Assembly: GCF_000173415.1 (NCBI RefSeq)
Contig: NZ_ABXW01000045.1
Location: forward strand, 1 to 64,000
DNA from: Providencia alcalifaciens DSM 30120
GTDB taxonomy: Bacteria > Pseudomonadota > Gammaproteobacteria > Enterobacterales > Enterobacteriaceae
DNA length: 64,000 bases
Direction: 5' to 3'
The notes beneath the pieces are model-generated. The model was not told the origin of the DNA, made no database searches, and worked only from the letters and a program-made list of their open reading frames with translations. Position numbers and translations under genes: made by a program. Shown piece after piece: positions 33,792 through 44,545 of the stretch. The first letter of the stretch is position 1, and each line of letters opens with the position of its first letter.

Positions 33792-34217
33792 TTAGCGTGG
33801 GCAGATTTCGTCAGCAGCGAAGAAATACGCGATTTCACGTGCAGCAGATTCTTCAGAGTCTGAACCGTGAGTTGCGTTTTCAGTGAAGCTGTCAGCGTAA
33901 TCAGCACGTAAAGTACCTGCTAATGCGTTGTCTGGGTTAGTTGCGCCCATCAGGTCACGGTGACGTTGAATTGCGTTTTCGCCTTCTAACACTTGTAACA
34001 TGATTGGACCAGAAGTCATGAATTCAACCAGACCATCAAAGAAAGGACGACCTTTGTGCTCAGCGTAGAAGCCTTCAGCTTGTTCACGAGTCAGGTGCAT
34101 CATTTTAGCTGCAACGATTTTGAAGCCTGCACTTTCAAAACGGTTGTAAATTGCACCGATGACGTTTTTCTTAACTGCGTTTGGTTTGATGATAGAAAAT
34201 GTACGTTGAACAGCCAT
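33792..34217 (-). CDS. ndk: Nucleoside diphosphate kinase
   Basis: Ndk (141 aa) balances nucleoside triphosphate pools by moving phosphate from ATP to NDPs. The phosphorylated histidine is H117 in NATHGSDS. The family start, [11 protein letters not shown], and the length fit E. coli Ndk (143 aa). A minus-strand TATAAT about 180 bases upstream (near 34400) may be its -10 box, but the -35 is poor. Confidence 0.98.
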   Translation of the reverse strand: MAVQRTFSIIKPNAVKKNVIGAIYNRFESAGFKIVAAKMMHLTREQAEGFYAEHKGRPFFDGLVEFMTSGPIMLQVLEGENAIQRHRDLMGATNPDNALAGTLRADYADSFTENATHGSDSEESAAREIAYFFAADEICPR

Positions 34218-34504
34218 AAATAACCTCTTAGCGATTGACTTGACTTTTACTCTTTATTCTCTGCTTTGTTTCTCTTACTTAACCCAATGTTCCCACTAGG
34301 ATTTCAAGAGGGGCATGTGAAGAACCAAGAATATGTGTCTGTTGTAGTTTTTATATTATTTCTATTCCTGATGTTAGGAAGCAGAAAAATAGGGCGTTGA
34401 TTATAGGGGCTTGGATTACAATTTCCTACAGTCACAACAACATTTTGTTAATCTTTTTATAGCAAAAAATGCTAACTTTTTAATTAAGTCACTGTTTTAT
34501 GCTA

Positions 34505-36826
34505 TTACTTCACCTTAAAGTTGATAGCAGTCACCTGTCCACTCATATCTAAGACAGATATTTGGTAGTTTCCACTTTTTTCGAGCGTCAGCAAAATTGC
34601 CCCATTTTGCTCTGTATTGTTCACTTGCTCACCGTTTAAAAACCACCATTTTTGCCCTTGCCCACCTTGGGTGAGTAAACGCAGGTCTAAACTGGTTTTT
34701 CCGGGTAAACGCTGGAGAACGTCCCCTTCGCGGATCCCAGAAATTAACAATGGTGGCATTTCAAGGTTCAATGGAGGACATACCGTATCTGGTTTAGGTA
34801 GTCGATTTACCCGTTTTTCACTTGCTGGTAGCCATGACTCTACGGTGATCGGCCATAAATGGATCTCTTTTTCTTCCGCATTCGGGCAATCCGCCGCCAC
34901 TTGTAAACCTTGTTCATTGACCCACACTTTTTGTCTGAGTCCCAATGAGGATTCTTGATCTCGTGCCATTAACGTTGGTGGAATTGTATTATCTAAAATC
35001 CAACTCAAACGACGCTGGCGACAATTACTATCTTCTTTCAATAATGAGGTTCCACCCGGCCAGCAAATGACGGCCTGGCTGACACTCGCAGGTCTTGAAT
35101 CTTTTGGGAGCACTTCGCGAGATTGATAAATCCGCGTCAATAGCATGTTATTAACTTGATTCATGATAGGAATAGCAGTGGCATAGCCAAGCTGCCCCGC
35201 AACGGGTGTAGCGTCAGGGCGCCCGACCCAAACGCCAATGGTATATCGAGGATTTACACCAATCGCCCACGCATCACGGTAACCATAACTGGTTCCTGTT
35301 TTCCAGGCAAGATTTGGTTGTCCAGATAGATTTGCATCCGGTACAGGACGCGCTTCTCCAGCCATAATTCGACGAACAATCCATGCCGCCCCTGGTGACA
35401 TCAAGGCTCGGTCGCGAATCACATCCGCTGGTCGATAACGCAGTGGAGACACTTTTCCTTGGCGAGCAAATGCACTGTATGCCGACACTAAATCTTCCAT
35501 ACGCGCTGCTGTTCCGCCTAAGATCAACGATAAATTGGGTTCTCCCCCCACAGGAAAACGCAGCTCGGTTCCGACATTACGTAATTGCGCGGTAAAACGC
35601 TTACTACCATATACATCCAGTAGCTGTACAACAGGTAAATTTAACGAGCGCACTAATGCATCACTAACACTCACGGGACCATTGAAACCGCTATCAAAGT
35701 TACCGGGGCGGTAATCATTAAATCGACGCGGTACATCTTGCAAAAGTGACTCTGCATGGATCAACCCATCATCCATTGCCAAGGCATATAAAAAAGGTTT
35801 GAGTGTGGAGCCCGGTGAACGCCACGCGCTGATCATATCGACATGACCAAAGCGACTATCATCCTGAAAATCAATCGACCCGATATACGCTTTCACGCTC
35901 ATATCCGTGTGATCAACCACCAGCAATCCTAAAGAAGTTTGCTTAGGTAATTGGTTTTTCCAGTTCATCGCCATATCTTCAAGCTGCTTTTGCAGGCTTG
36001 CATCAATGGTTGTCTCCACGATGGATTCTTGGGAATCTTTAACCATCCGACGCGCCAGCAATGGCGCTAAATGCGGATTTTTACGTGGCGCAAGCCAGAT
36101 TTGCTCTTGCTTAATTTCATTGACTTTTTCAGGCGACCATACTTGATATTCTGCAAGTCTATCGAGCACTTTATCCCGCGCTACTTGTGCTCGTTCTGGG
36201 TATCTATCGGGTCTTAAGCGACTCGGAGCTTGAGGTAAAACAGCAAACAGTGCCGCTTCACTCGCCGTTAATTTTGCTGGGGATTTATTTAAGTATACCC
36301 AGCTAGCAGCACCAATACCTTCAATCGTGCCCCCATAAGGCGCACGGTTAAGATACATTTCGAGGATTTCATCTTTGGAATAGTGATATTCCAGTTGTGC
36401 GGTACGCCATAACTGCTTAAGTTTGCCGCCAAAAGTACGTTCATGAGGGTCAATCAGCCTTGCTACCTGCATCGATATCGTGCTGCCCCCAGAAACAATG
36501 CGCCCTGAGCTCACTAACTGCCCCGCAGCACGCATAAGTGAAAATGGATTAACACCCGGATGCTGATAGAAATGGCGATCTTCATAAGTTAATAACGCGT
36601 CAATATACTCAGGCGAGACCTCATCCAGTTTCACGGGGAAACGCCAAATACCGTCTTTATCGGCAAAGCGCCATAACGGAGTCCCATCCCCCGCGACAAC
36701 CGTGCGTGCCATCTCAATCTGCTTGATTGGCAGCGGCCAAATTTTATCTGCGGCTAAAAAGGCCAGTGGCAATACCACGACCAAAACCAGTAGCGTCCAT
36801 CCAATGCGACGTAGCCATCTCTTCAT
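34505..36826 (-). CDS. pbpC: Penicillin-binding protein 1C
   Basis: PBP1C (773 aa) is an inner-membrane bifunctional enzyme of peptidoglycan synthesis. One N-terminal membrane anchor (residues about 8-28) is followed by the glycosyltransferase domain with EDRHFYQHPGVN. The transpeptidase domain has the catalytic SxxK in SPGSTLKPF, SLN in RSLNLP and KTGTSYGYRDA. A C-terminal BiPBP_C domain closes the protein. It lies downstream of yfhM, the alpha-2-macroglobulin gene it usually accompanies. Confidence 0.97.
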   Translation of the reverse strand: MKRWLRRIGWTLLVLVVVLPLAFLAADKIWPLPIKQIEMARTVVAGDGTPLWRFADKDGIWRFPVKLDEVSPEYIDALLTYEDRHFYQHPGVNPFSLMRAAGQLVSSGRIVSGGSTISMQVARLIDPHERTFGGKLKQLWRTAQLEYHYSKDEILEMYLNRAPYGGTIEGIGAASWVYLNKSPAKLTASEAALFAVLPQAPSRLRPDRYPERAQVARDKVLDRLAEYQVWSPEKVNEIKQEQIWLAPRKNPHLAPLLARRMVKDSQESIVETTIDASLQKQLEDMAMNWKNQLPKQTSLGLLVVDHTDMSVKAYIGSIDFQDDSRFGHVDMISAWRSPGSTLKPFLYALAMDDGLIHAESLLQDVPRRFNDYRPGNFDSGFNGPVSVSDALVRSLNLPVVQLLDVYGSKRFTAQLRNVGTELRFPVGGEPNLSLILGGTAARMEDLVSAYSAFARQGKVSPLRYRPADVIRDRALMSPGAAWIVRRIMAGEARPVPDANLSGQPNLAWKTGTSYGYRDAWAIGVNPRYTIGVWVGRPDATPVAGQLGYATAIPIMNQVNNMLLTRIYQSREVLPKDSRPASVSQAVICWPGGTSLLKEDSNCRQRRLSWILDNTIPPTLMARDQESSLGLRQKVWVNEQGLQVAADCPNAEEKEIHLWPITVESWLPASEKRVNRLPKPDTVCPPLNLEMPPLLISGIREGDVLQRLPGKTSLDLRLLTQGGQGQKWWFLNGEQVNNTEQNGAILLTLEKSGNYQISVLDMSGQVTAINFKVK

Positions 36827-36864
36827 TCGTCAATATACCGAGAGTTATTATTTGTTTTTATGAT

Positions 36865-36899
36865 ACTAAAAAAAGAGGGAAACACACGCTTCCCTCTTT
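36865..36899 (-). terminator. Terminator between yfhM and pbpC
   Basis: AAAGAGGGAA (36872-36881) and TTCCCTCTTT (36890-36899) form a perfect 10-bp stem. On the minus strand a seven-T run follows. It lies after the yfhM stop codon and before pbpC. Confidence 0.88.
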
Positions 36900-36939
36900 A
36901 TCTTCATCTAAATCAATAGCGATATTAATTCAATGTCAA

Positions 36940-39900
36940 TTAACGAACCACTTCCAACTGACCATCGGAGTAACCCGTTGCACGCCACTCTGGCACATAC
37001 ATGGATTCCACCTGTGGTACTGGTTTGTTATATACACCCGGCGTTACCGCGCGAGCTAAGTAAACCAGTGTTGTTGGACGATATTGTTGAACTTCTACTG
37101 CCGCAACAAAACGGTCATCACGGTATTCCATGTGACGAATTTGCGACTGCTGCATATCATCAATCATCTCTTGCAGATTTGGCGCAGATTCACTGAGATT
37201 CGCGCTGCTATTGGCTAAGTTTTGGTTTTCCAACTCTAAGCCCGCAGGTAATAAATCCACCACCAGTGCATCAGGGACAGTTTGGTTGGCATTCACTTCC
37301 AACTTCACCACCACCATTTCGCCGCTTCTTAATCTATCGATTGAAATACGGTTGCCTTTCATATCGTAGTAACTGCGTTTGATATCCAGCACATTTGAGT
37401 ATGGCTTCGGTGAACGCATCGGATAACCGACAACATTCAAGCGAGTATACAGTGTGCTTGTACCGCTGTTTTCAACACTATAACCATTTACTAGCTGTTG
37501 TTTAGTTAAGAACTCACTTACTGGTTTATCTGAAACCAATGGTGGCTCTTGACCATTGACTAGCGCTTTCCATGGTGTTTCTGTTTCATTAGCATAGAAA
37601 CGACCGGCTAAGTACAGGGCATTGCTCTCTTGAGTTGAGAAATACTTCTGCGAAGTCAGGTTGTTAGATAGCGTTTGCAGTTTTTGGTCACGGGATTTTG
37701 GCATCAAGTTATATTCATTTAACAATGCCACGATCATCGCATCATCACGGATCGCTGAACCATAGTCACCAATGCTGCTGTAACGTGCGCTCTGTTTCTT
37801 CATACCATCAATAATGGCACTTTCACCACGTGCTTTATCACCCATCAGGTTTAATGCCACACCCAGTTGAACTAACGCTAAACCGCTGGTCGCATTGTTG
37901 GCTTGACCATAGATTTGACGCAGTGCTCCTAATGGCGCTTTCTGCTGAGTCGCTAACACTAAGCCCGCATAGGCTTGGATCGCAAAACGGGATGCGTCTG
38001 GCTGATCCGTGTACGGATAACTCACTTGGCTACCATCTTGTAAGTAGCTTAACAGGCGTGTATTCGCATTATTTAATGCACTTTGCGGTACAGAGAAACC
38101 ACGCTGATTAGCTTTATTTAAGAAATCCGTCGCATAGGCGGTTAACCAATACTCTTCACGTCCCATTTTATCCCACAAGGAGAAGCTACCGTCGTCACGC
38201 TGCATGCTCAATAAATGAGGGATCCCTAACTCAATCGCTTTATGGCGATCCGCGTCAGTTTGTGAATTAATCCCCAGTTTTTGCAGTTCCGCTTGTGTAG
38301 AGAACAGTGACGGATACAGCCCACTCACGGTTTGTTCTAAGCAGCCGTATGGATACGCGAACAGCTCGCGAATATAGCGTGCAATTTGCAGTGGTGGACG
38401 ACTCGTTAACAGAACTTGCCCTTCCAGCGTATCTTGCTGTAAATAAGCAAAATCATTGGTTGGTAATGACCAAATTTCACCCGGCTCAATCGCGGTAGCA
38501 AATGCCACAGTTTCAGCCGGTTGTGCTGGACGCACGCCCACTTTCCAACTGTTTTTGTACTCTTTCTCCGCTTCCCCTTCGACTTTCACGCCGTTAATGG
38601 TCATGGAGACTTCACCTTCACCAAAGCCATAATCAGCACTGACTGGCAGCGTCACTGTGGTACGCTTGCCCTTGGTCAGTTCGATATCACGGGTTGGTGC
38701 ACCGTCTAATTTCACCATGCCCGACGCTTTAAATGTGACAGTCACATTCTGCGTATTGTCGGTCATGTTGGTAAGATCTAACGCGAAGTAAGATTTATCG
38801 CCCCCCGCCATAAAGCGCGGCATCGACATTTGCGTCACTAATGGTGCAGCAACCACTACTTTGCTGTCAGCATGACCAAAATCTTTTTGGTTCCACGCTT
38901 GCGCCATAAGGCGCAGCTCCCCATTAAAATCAGGGATAGCTAACGTAATTTCTCCTTCGCCATTTTTATCTAAGGCAACAGGTTGTGCTTGTTCTGCAAT
39001 AATCTGCACTTCAGTTAATGGCTTCATACCACCACGCTCAAGTGCGGCATCTTCACCATCACCACCAAAGCGCAGGTTCGCTAACTTTCCTTGCCCTTCA
39101 ATTAAGTGACCATACACATCGTATTGGTCAACGCTGTAGCGCTTACGACCAAAGAAAGCATCGTAAGGGTCTGGCGTTTTAAAATCCGTGATATTCAATA
39201 CGCCAGTATCAACCGCAGAGAGCAATACATTCACTGTTTCAGGAAGTGGCTTGCCATCTTGAGAAGTGGCTTTGATCTTCACTTTCAGATCTTCATTTGG
39301 ACGCATTTTTGTCGGTGCGTTCAGCGCCAATGCAATCTTACGATTTTCATCAGCTAGCGGCAGGTGTAATACCCCAACGGCGCGTTTAACAGTCGCCTCT
39401 TTGGAATCATCTCCTGGGCGAACAACCACCGCAGAGATATATAAATCATGGCGTGCCCACTCTTTATTCACCGGCACTTCCACATCTAACCCGCCAGCTG
39501 GGACATCAATTTCCTGCCACCATAATGGGGCACTGCTAGATTCAAGCAGAATATAACCTTTACCTGCTTTTGGCGCTTCGATGCGGACTTTGGCTTTTTC
39601 ACCCGGTAAGTAAGCTGGTTTATTCAGACTGAGTTTCACTTGGTCAGGACGAACGGAACCGCTACCTCCGGTATTATCTTGCCACGAGAAGCCAGCCCAG
39701 AATTGAATGCTACTGACAAGCTCATTGTCAGGGTTAGTAATTTCTAAACGGAATGACCCCCAATCCACTGGGAATGAAATCTTAGCGGTGCCATCTTTCG
39801 CAATGGATATATTTTCATTCGCTATCACCAAATCTTTTTGGTCGTAGTTAGAGACCCAGCCGCCACTTTCTGACCAGCTCCAATAGTAATCACGACGCTC

Positions 39901-41979
39901 ATACACTAAACGCGCCGTGAGGTTTTCAGCAGCCAGCTTGTGTCCAGCCATGTCTGACATGACAATTTCAAACTCAGCTAAAGAGTTTTCATCGACGTTA
40001 TAACGTTTTGCGTAACGGTCAGTTCGGTAATCGTAGATCTCTTTTTTCTCGAATAACGGACGAATACCAACAAGTTTTTTCGCTGGCCAGATCGCTTGTT
40101 CAGCACGGCGAGTCACCGGACGACCGCCCGCCTCAAGTAAGCTAGCTTGCAGAACAGCGGTAATCGGGGAGCGTGTTGATTCCCAATTACTTTGTGGTAG
40201 GGAAATCACAGTTTCGCCACTGTTATTCAAGGTTAAATCAAACTCATCCAGCTTACGGGGTAAGCCTTCTTCATTAGTCGCACCGAACTCAAAACCTGGT
40301 AATTTCGCCACTGCTTCGCGGTTTGCTTTCAGTAATACTTGCCCTTGCAGCTGATTATCTGCTGCTGGTGCGCCATAGAGATAACGACCTTTAATATCAA
40401 ATTCAACAGGCTGCGTGATTAATACAGGTTTTTCGCTGCCTGTAATATCCAGAGCCATACGCTCTGGCATAAAATCTTCAACGTTAAATTTGTAGTAACG
40501 TTGTGGAGACCCGTCACCTAAATCAAAACGCAGTGACCAGCCACCCGTTTCAGCATTTTTAGGGATCTCTAGCTGATACTGATACAGACCATCTTGTTTT
40601 TCATCGCCCTGCCACACAAAGCTTTTGTAGACTTGACCATCGGTCTTTAAGACATCCACTTTAACTGGTTGAGATTTCACAGGCTGACCATCGCCATCAC
40701 GCAGTAAACCATTCACTAACAGTAATTCACCGGGACGATATAAATCACGAGGACCAAAAACAAAAAACTGTTTGGCATAACCGGAAGGACCCGAGATATC
40801 AAACTCAGACAAGTCTAACGCAGGCTGAGTCAGGTCAATCATACTGGTTTGCCCTTCGTGGGTTGCCAGCAATAATTTACCACCCGCTAGTTTATCTAGC
40901 TGAGCGTGACCGTCACCATCAGTAGTGCCCTTCGTCACTAACTGACCTTTTTCATCTAAAATACGTAGTTCGACGCCTTTGATTGCCGAACCTTTCGCTA
41001 ATGATTGCGTGAAAATATCCACACGATCATGGTAGCTATGTAATGACACACCGATATCACTTAAGGTAAAGACTGTCGCTGGGAATTGATAACTGTAGCT
41101 ACCCGCTTTTTGCATGATCGCCAAGTAGACGCCATCTTGTTGCAGCTCTTTGATGTCTTTCAATGGCAAGAGAATGGATTGGCGGGTATTTTTGTCTGGG
41201 TTTAAATCAAAGCGCCCAGTGTAGGCTAATTCAACTTTGTCGAGGAACTCATCGGAATACCAGTATTCATAATTGCTGCGGTATTGCCACATTGCGAGGA
41301 ATTGCGGTAACTGCTTTTCATCAACACGGAAAAAGTTAACATCGATTTTATCCACGTTCAAAGCGATAACCGGTAAACCTTGTGCCACTTTACTTGGTAA
41401 CAGCGACCCTTTACTCGCAAACCCAACGGTTGGAATAATCTGCGCAGTTTGGAATTTTTTCTCGAAACTGTTTGTAATGGTACGCTCGTTAACGGCTTTC
41501 ACACCCGGATTAACGGAAAGGTTTAATTCTTTCGATGGCGGTAAATGACGGAAACGTAACTCCATTTGGTTATCAGACAGTTCCCAATCTCCATCCAGTT
41601 TGCCGGATTTCACATCCACCAGATTTAGGTACTGTCCAAAGTTTTGATTCGGTTGCAATGGCACCGAGAACGTCACCACCATGGCGCTCGCACCATCAAG
41701 TTGCAATTCTGAGGCATCCAAAATTTCCAGATCTTTCCCGGCATATTTTTTCACTAACTCTTCATTGGAAAGCTTAGGCGCTGCCTGTTTTTGTTCTGCA
41801 ACAGGCGCCGTTTTAGTACTCGTTTCTGCCGCTGAGGTGGAGACATTACCCTCTTTTTTCGTGGTATCGTCAGTATTATCGCAGCCCGCTAATGCCATAA
41901 CGGACGCTAAGGCTAATGCTACATAACGCTTTTTCGTTTTTAGACCCGCCAATGAAGTCCAACTTGATTGTTGTTTCAT
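36940..41979 (-). CDS. yfhM: Bacterial alpha-2-macroglobulin lipoprotein
   Basis: This very large protein (1679 aa) is a bacterial alpha-2-macroglobulin, a protease trap thought to protect the periplasm together with PBP1C. The signal peptide ends in the lipobox MALAGC, so it is membrane-anchored. Many macroglobulin (MG) beta domains follow, with the bait region near the middle. The intact thioester motif is YGCLEQT, so it should covalently bind attacking proteases. Length compares with 1653 aa in E. coli YfhM. The tandem with pbpC is conserved. Confidence 0.97.
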   Translation of the reverse strand: MKQQSSWTSLAGLKTKKRYVALALASVMALAGCDNTDDTTKKEGNVSTSAAETSTKTAPVAEQKQAAPKLSNEELVKKYAGKDLEILDASELQLDGASAMVVTFSVPLQPNQNFGQYLNLVDVKSGKLDGDWELSDNQMELRFRHLPPSKELNLSVNPGVKAVNERTITNSFEKKFQTAQIIPTVGFASKGSLLPSKVAQGLPVIALNVDKIDVNFFRVDEKQLPQFLAMWQYRSNYEYWYSDEFLDKVELAYTGRFDLNPDKNTRQSILLPLKDIKELQQDGVYLAIMQKAGSYSYQFPATVFTLSDIGVSLHSYHDRVDIFTQSLAKGSAIKGVELRILDEKGQLVTKGTTDGDGHAQLDKLAGGKLLLATHEGQTSMIDLTQPALDLSEFDISGPSGYAKQFFVFGPRDLYRPGELLLVNGLLRDGDGQPVKSQPVKVDVLKTDGQVYKSFVWQGDEKQDGLYQYQLEIPKNAETGGWSLRFDLGDGSPQRYYKFNVEDFMPERMALDITGSEKPVLITQPVEFDIKGRYLYGAPAADNQLQGQVLLKANREAVAKLPGFEFGATNEEGLPRKLDEFDLTLNNSGETVISLPQSNWESTRSPITAVLQASLLEAGGRPVTRRAEQAIWPAKKLVGIRPLFEKKEIYDYRTDRYAKRYNVDENSLAEFEIVMSDMAGHKLAAENLTARLVYERRDYYWSWSESGGWVSNYDQKDLVIANENISIAKDGTAKISFPVDWGSFRLEITNPDNELVSSIQFWAGFSWQDNTGGSGSVRPDQVKLSLNKPAYLPGEKAKVRIEAPKAGKGYILLESSSAPLWWQEIDVPAGGLDVEVPVNKEWARHDLYISAVVVRPGDDSKEATVKRAVGVLHLPLADENRKIALALNAPTKMRPNEDLKVKIKATSQDGKPLPETVNVLLSAVDTGVLNITDFKTPDPYDAFFGRKRYSVDQYDVYGHLIEGQGKLANLRFGGDGEDAALERGGMKPLTEVQIIAEQAQPVALDKNGEGEITLAIPDFNGELRLMAQAWNQKDFGHADSKVVVAAPLVTQMSMPRFMAGGDKSYFALDLTNMTDNTQNVTVTFKASGMVKLDGAPTRDIELTKGKRTTVTLPVSADYGFGEGEVSMTINGVKVEGEAEKEYKNSWKVGVRPAQPAETVAFATAIEPGEIWSLPTNDFAYLQQDTLEGQVLLTSRPPLQIARYIRELFAYPYGCLEQTVSGLYPSLFSTQAELQKLGINSQTDADRHKAIELGIPHLLSMQRDDGSFSLWDKMGREEYWLTAYATDFLNKANQRGFSVPQSALNNANTRLLSYLQDGSQVSYPYTDQPDASRFAIQAYAGLVLATQQKAPLGALRQIYGQANNATSGLALVQLGVALNLMGDKARGESAIIDGMKKQSARYSSIGDYGSAIRDDAMIVALLNEYNLMPKSRDQKLQTLSNNLTSQKYFSTQESNALYLAGRFYANETETPWKALVNGQEPPLVSDKPVSEFLTKQQLVNGYSVENSGTSTLYTRLNVVGYPMRSPKPYSNVLDIKRSYYDMKGNRISIDRLRSGEMVVVKLEVNANQTVPDALVVDLLPAGLELENQNLANSSANLSESAPNLQEMIDDMQQSQIRHMEYRDDRFVAAVEVQQYRPTTLVYLARAVTPGVYNKPVPQVESMYVPEWRATGYSDGQLEVVR

Positions 41980-42169
41980 TACCGCCCCATCCCTTATTAA
42001 GTTAATTTATTATGTTAATGAAGCTCAAGAGCAGCTCTTGAACTTAAATACGTTGCGATGATTGAGCTTAGTGTGTAATCCGCAATAATAAGCATGCGCA
42101 TTAATTGAATGCATAATTTAACAGAATGTAACACCAACACCTATCAGACAAAACGGAAAAAATGACATG

Positions 42170-42203
42170 AAAAAATAAAGACGCGGTAAAAGCCGCGTCT
42201 TTA
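42170..42203 (-). terminator. Terminator of sseB
   Basis: AAAGACGCGG (42177-42186) and CCGCGTCTTT (42193-42202) form a perfect 10-bp stem. On the minus strand ATTTTTTC follows. It lies about 17 bases after the sseB stop codon. Confidence 0.88.
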
Positions 42204-42218
42204 TTTTAGAGGAGGAAA

Positions 42219-42671
42219 TTAGGTATTTTTGATGGGGATGCTGTCGCGTAAGAAGCTGCCTAGACGGCGCTGGTAAAAAGGTGCCACATGCTGGGTAATG
42301 AAGTGACTTAGCCCTTTTTCGTCTTCATTGACGACACAAAAATCAATAGACTCATCTTCGTCAATATATTCGCACGCGGTTGCACCAGCTTCTTGAATAA
42401 TTTCATCGATATTTTCTGCGCCCGGAACAAATTCCAACGCTATCATCAAAATATCATCAAATTGTTCATCTTCCACTTCTTGAACCGAAACAATAAACGC
42501 GCGTCGTACGACTTTATGTTGTTTAAAAAACTCACTGAGCGCCGCTGTCAATTCTTCAGGTTCTTGTTCGAGAACGCTTAATTTTAATGAAGAACCTTCC
42601 GGCACCGTGAGTTCAGTAAACTGAACATCGGATTGCGAGTCTGTTGTTAGGTTTTGGGATTGTTGCGTCAT
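42219..42671 (-). CDS. sseB: SseB C-terminal-domain protein (shortened SseB)
   Basis: The protein (150 aa) matches only the C-terminal half of E. coli SseB (258 aa): EELTAALSEFFKQHKVVRRAF, a DExIDFCVV segment and GLSHFITQHVAPFYQRRLGSFLRD. The SseB N-terminal domain is absent, and an unrelated 25-residue Q/T/S-rich head takes its place. No frameshift remnant of the missing part is visible upstream, since pepB lies only 113 bases away. The role of SseB (serine sensitivity) is poorly known. sseA, its neighbour in E. coli, is missing. Confidence 0.85.
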   Translation of the reverse strand: MTQQSQNLTTDSQSDVQFTELTVPEGSSLKLSVLEQEPEELTAALSEFFKQHKVVRRAFIVSVQEVEDEQFDDILMIALEFVPGAENIDEIIQEAGATACEYIDEDESIDFCVVNEDEKGLSHFITQHVAPFYQRRLGSFLRDSIPIKNT

Positions 42672-42729
42672 TCAATATCCTCTACAACCAAAAATATTAT
42701 CGTCTAAATTCAAAAACCATTCATGTTAA

Positions 42730-42770
42730 AGAAAAAATCGCAGGCTGCATTGACTGCACCACTGCGATTT
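42730..42770 (-). terminator. Terminator of pepB
   Basis: AAATCGCAG (42735-42743) and CTGCGATTT (42762-42770) pair perfectly and inner bases extend the stem. On the minus strand TTTTCTTT follows. It lies between pepB and sseB. Confidence 0.8.
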
Positions 42771-42784
42771 CATTATAACGCGAA

Positions 42785-44080
42785 TTATTTTGATTTTTTG
42801 AGAAGTAAGTTGGCTAATGTTCTCACACCAATACCGGTTGCCCCTTCTGCCCATAAACTCACTGGTGATTTACGGTAAGTTGCTGAACAATCGATATGTA
42901 CCCAGTTTTGACGGTAGTTTTCAACAAAGTGAGACAGGAAGGCTGCCGCTGTACTTGCACCCGCCGTATGAGATGGTGCAGCGATGTTATTCAGATCAGC
43001 AAAACCAGAAGGTAATTGCTGACGATGGAATTCAGCTAATGGTAAACGCCAGAATAATTCAAACTCTTCGTCTGACGCTGACATTAACTCAGCCACTAAT
43101 TTGTCATCAAAACTCAATACTGAGTGGTAGTCATTGCCGACTGCGGTTTTTGCTGCGCCTGTTAAGGTTGCTGCATCAATCAGTAAGGTTGGTTTATCGT
43201 TGCTTGCATCAATCAAGCCATCTGCCAGAACTAAGCGACCTTCCGCATCTGTATTCATGATTTCAACAGATTTACCATTACGATAACGGATAATATCCCC
43301 TAACTTGAAGGCATTACCACTCACCATGTTATCAGCAATACACAGGTATAATTTCACACGTTTGTTTAAACCACGAGTAATCGCAAGCGCTAACGAGCCA
43401 ACCAATGTTGCCGCACCACCCATATCCGCTTTCATCGAGTTCATTGAAGAAGAAGGCTTAATGCTATAGCCTCCTGAATCGAAAGTAATCCCTTTACCCA
43501 CTAAACAAGCAAACACTGGCGCTTTTTCGTCTTTGCCTGGGTTGTAGTCCAACGCCAGCAATACAGGAGGACGGCTAGATCCACGACCCACGGTATGAAT
43601 ACCCGTGTAACCTTGTTCTAATAGATCATCACCTTTAACAATGCGGTAGCTAATATCTTGAGCGCCCACTTTGCACATTAGGTCGATTGAACGTTGAGCG
43701 AGCTGCTCCGGTCCTAATTCTTCAGCAGGCGCATTGATGATGTCACGAACCCAATCAATCGTATTAATACGCTGTTCTAATTCTTTGCGATCCGCTTCTT
43801 GTAAAGCAGGCCACTCGATAGTTCTTGCCCCTTTTGGTGCGCGAAAACCCTGCCAAAATGCCCAACTTTTTTCTAAGTCCCAGCCTTCGCCAGTTAATGA
43901 CACATTGCGAATACCTTGGCTATCTAATTTGCGACCAGCACTTTGTACTGCACACAGTTTGCCTGGGTGCTTAAGATGGATAGTCATGCCTTTATCGTTT
44001 GAACTTAATAGAGCGCCTTCGCCCCAGCATGGCGCTGCAGGTTCACATGTAATCATGACTGGCATAATTTGTTTGGTCAT
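42785..44080 (-). CDS. pepB: Peptidase B (M17 leucyl aminopeptidase)
   Basis: PepB (431 aa) is a cytosolic M17 aminopeptidase that cleaves N-terminal residues from short peptides. Metal-binding and catalytic motifs are [24 protein letters not shown]-type [11 protein letters not shown], and the family signature [14 protein letters not shown]. It follows E. coli PepB closely. The ATG at 44080 is preferred; a GTG seven codons upstream (44101) is also open. It precedes the isc operon's tail gene iscX in reverse order, as in E. coli. Confidence 0.96.
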   Translation of the reverse strand: MTKQIMPVMITCEPAAPCWGEGALLSSNDKGMTIHLKHPGKLCAVQSAGRKLDSQGIRNVSLTGEGWDLEKSWAFWQGFRAPKGARTIEWPALQEADRKELEQRINTIDWVRDIINAPAEELGPEQLAQRSIDLMCKVGAQDISYRIVKGDDLLEQGYTGIHTVGRGSSRPPVLLALDYNPGKDEKAPVFACLVGKGITFDSGGYSIKPSSSMNSMKADMGGAATLVGSLALAITRGLNKRVKLYLCIADNMVSGNAFKLGDIIRYRNGKSVEIMNTDAEGRLVLADGLIDASNDKPTLLIDAATLTGAAKTAVGNDYHSVLSFDDKLVAELMSASDEEFELFWRLPLAEFHRQQLPSGFADLNNIAAPSHTAGASTAAAFLSHFVENYRQNWVHIDCSATYRKSPVSLWAEGATGIGVRTLANLLLKKSK

Positions 44081-44285
44081 TATTTTTCTCACTTTATCCA
44101 CTAAGTTAATTATTGCGGGTCTTGAATTTAGCAGACCATTAAATTTAGCTTATCACTTTCTGCTATAAATCTTTGCTAATTCACCAACTATACCCTAAAA
44201 ATGGTCATAATATTGAGTTTAGTACCTATCGGATTAATAGGCTCTTTTGGACCATTTTATTTTCTAATAGGTCATATCACAGATG

Positions 44286-44326
44286 AAAAAAAACCGGATG
44301 CAATTTATTCATTGCTATCCGGCTTT
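44286..44326 (-). terminator. Terminator of the isc operon
   Basis: CCGGAT-GCAAT and ATTGC-ATCCGG pair with a short bulge, and the minus strand ends in TTTTTTTTC. It lies 12 bases beyond the iscX stop codon. Confidence 0.85.
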
Positions 44327-44337
44327 ATCCAACTATC

Positions 44338-44538
44338 TTATTCGTATTCATCCAGCCAGACTAACAAAATGGCTTCAAGGATTTTTTCGTTAGATTTTTG
44401 AGGGTCATCCTCAAAATCTTCTAAATCGCAGATCCATTGATGCATGTCGGTAAAACGCACGGTTTTTGGGTCTGTATCCGGATAAGCATCATAGAGCGCT
44501 TCACCGATTTCACGACTGTTTGTCCATTTTAGGCTCAT
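44338..44538 (-). CDS. iscX: Fe-S cluster assembly regulator IscX
   Basis: IscX (66 aa) is a small acidic protein that binds IscS and modulates cluster assembly, and may act as an iron sensor or donor. The sequence [20 protein letters not shown] and the acidic DLEDFEDDP patch match E. coli IscX (66 aa). The ATG at 44538 is chosen on that basis; an in-frame extension to 44601 overlaps fdx and is not conserved. It is the last gene of the operon, 7 bases after fdx. Confidence 0.96.
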   Translation of the reverse strand: MSLKWTNSREIGEALYDAYPDTDPKTVRFTDMHQWICDLEDFEDDPQKSNEKILEAILLVWLDEYE

Positions 44539-44545
44539 AGCTAAC

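Noticed and set aside
37830-41926. Many open frames antisense to yfhM
   Set aside because: They are shadows of one long, well-conserved coding region.
44201-44401. A 66-codon hydrophobic frame between pepB and iscX
   Set aside because: It reads through the isc terminator hairpin and the iscX 3' end on the opposite strand; the hydrophobic part is AT-rich spacer.
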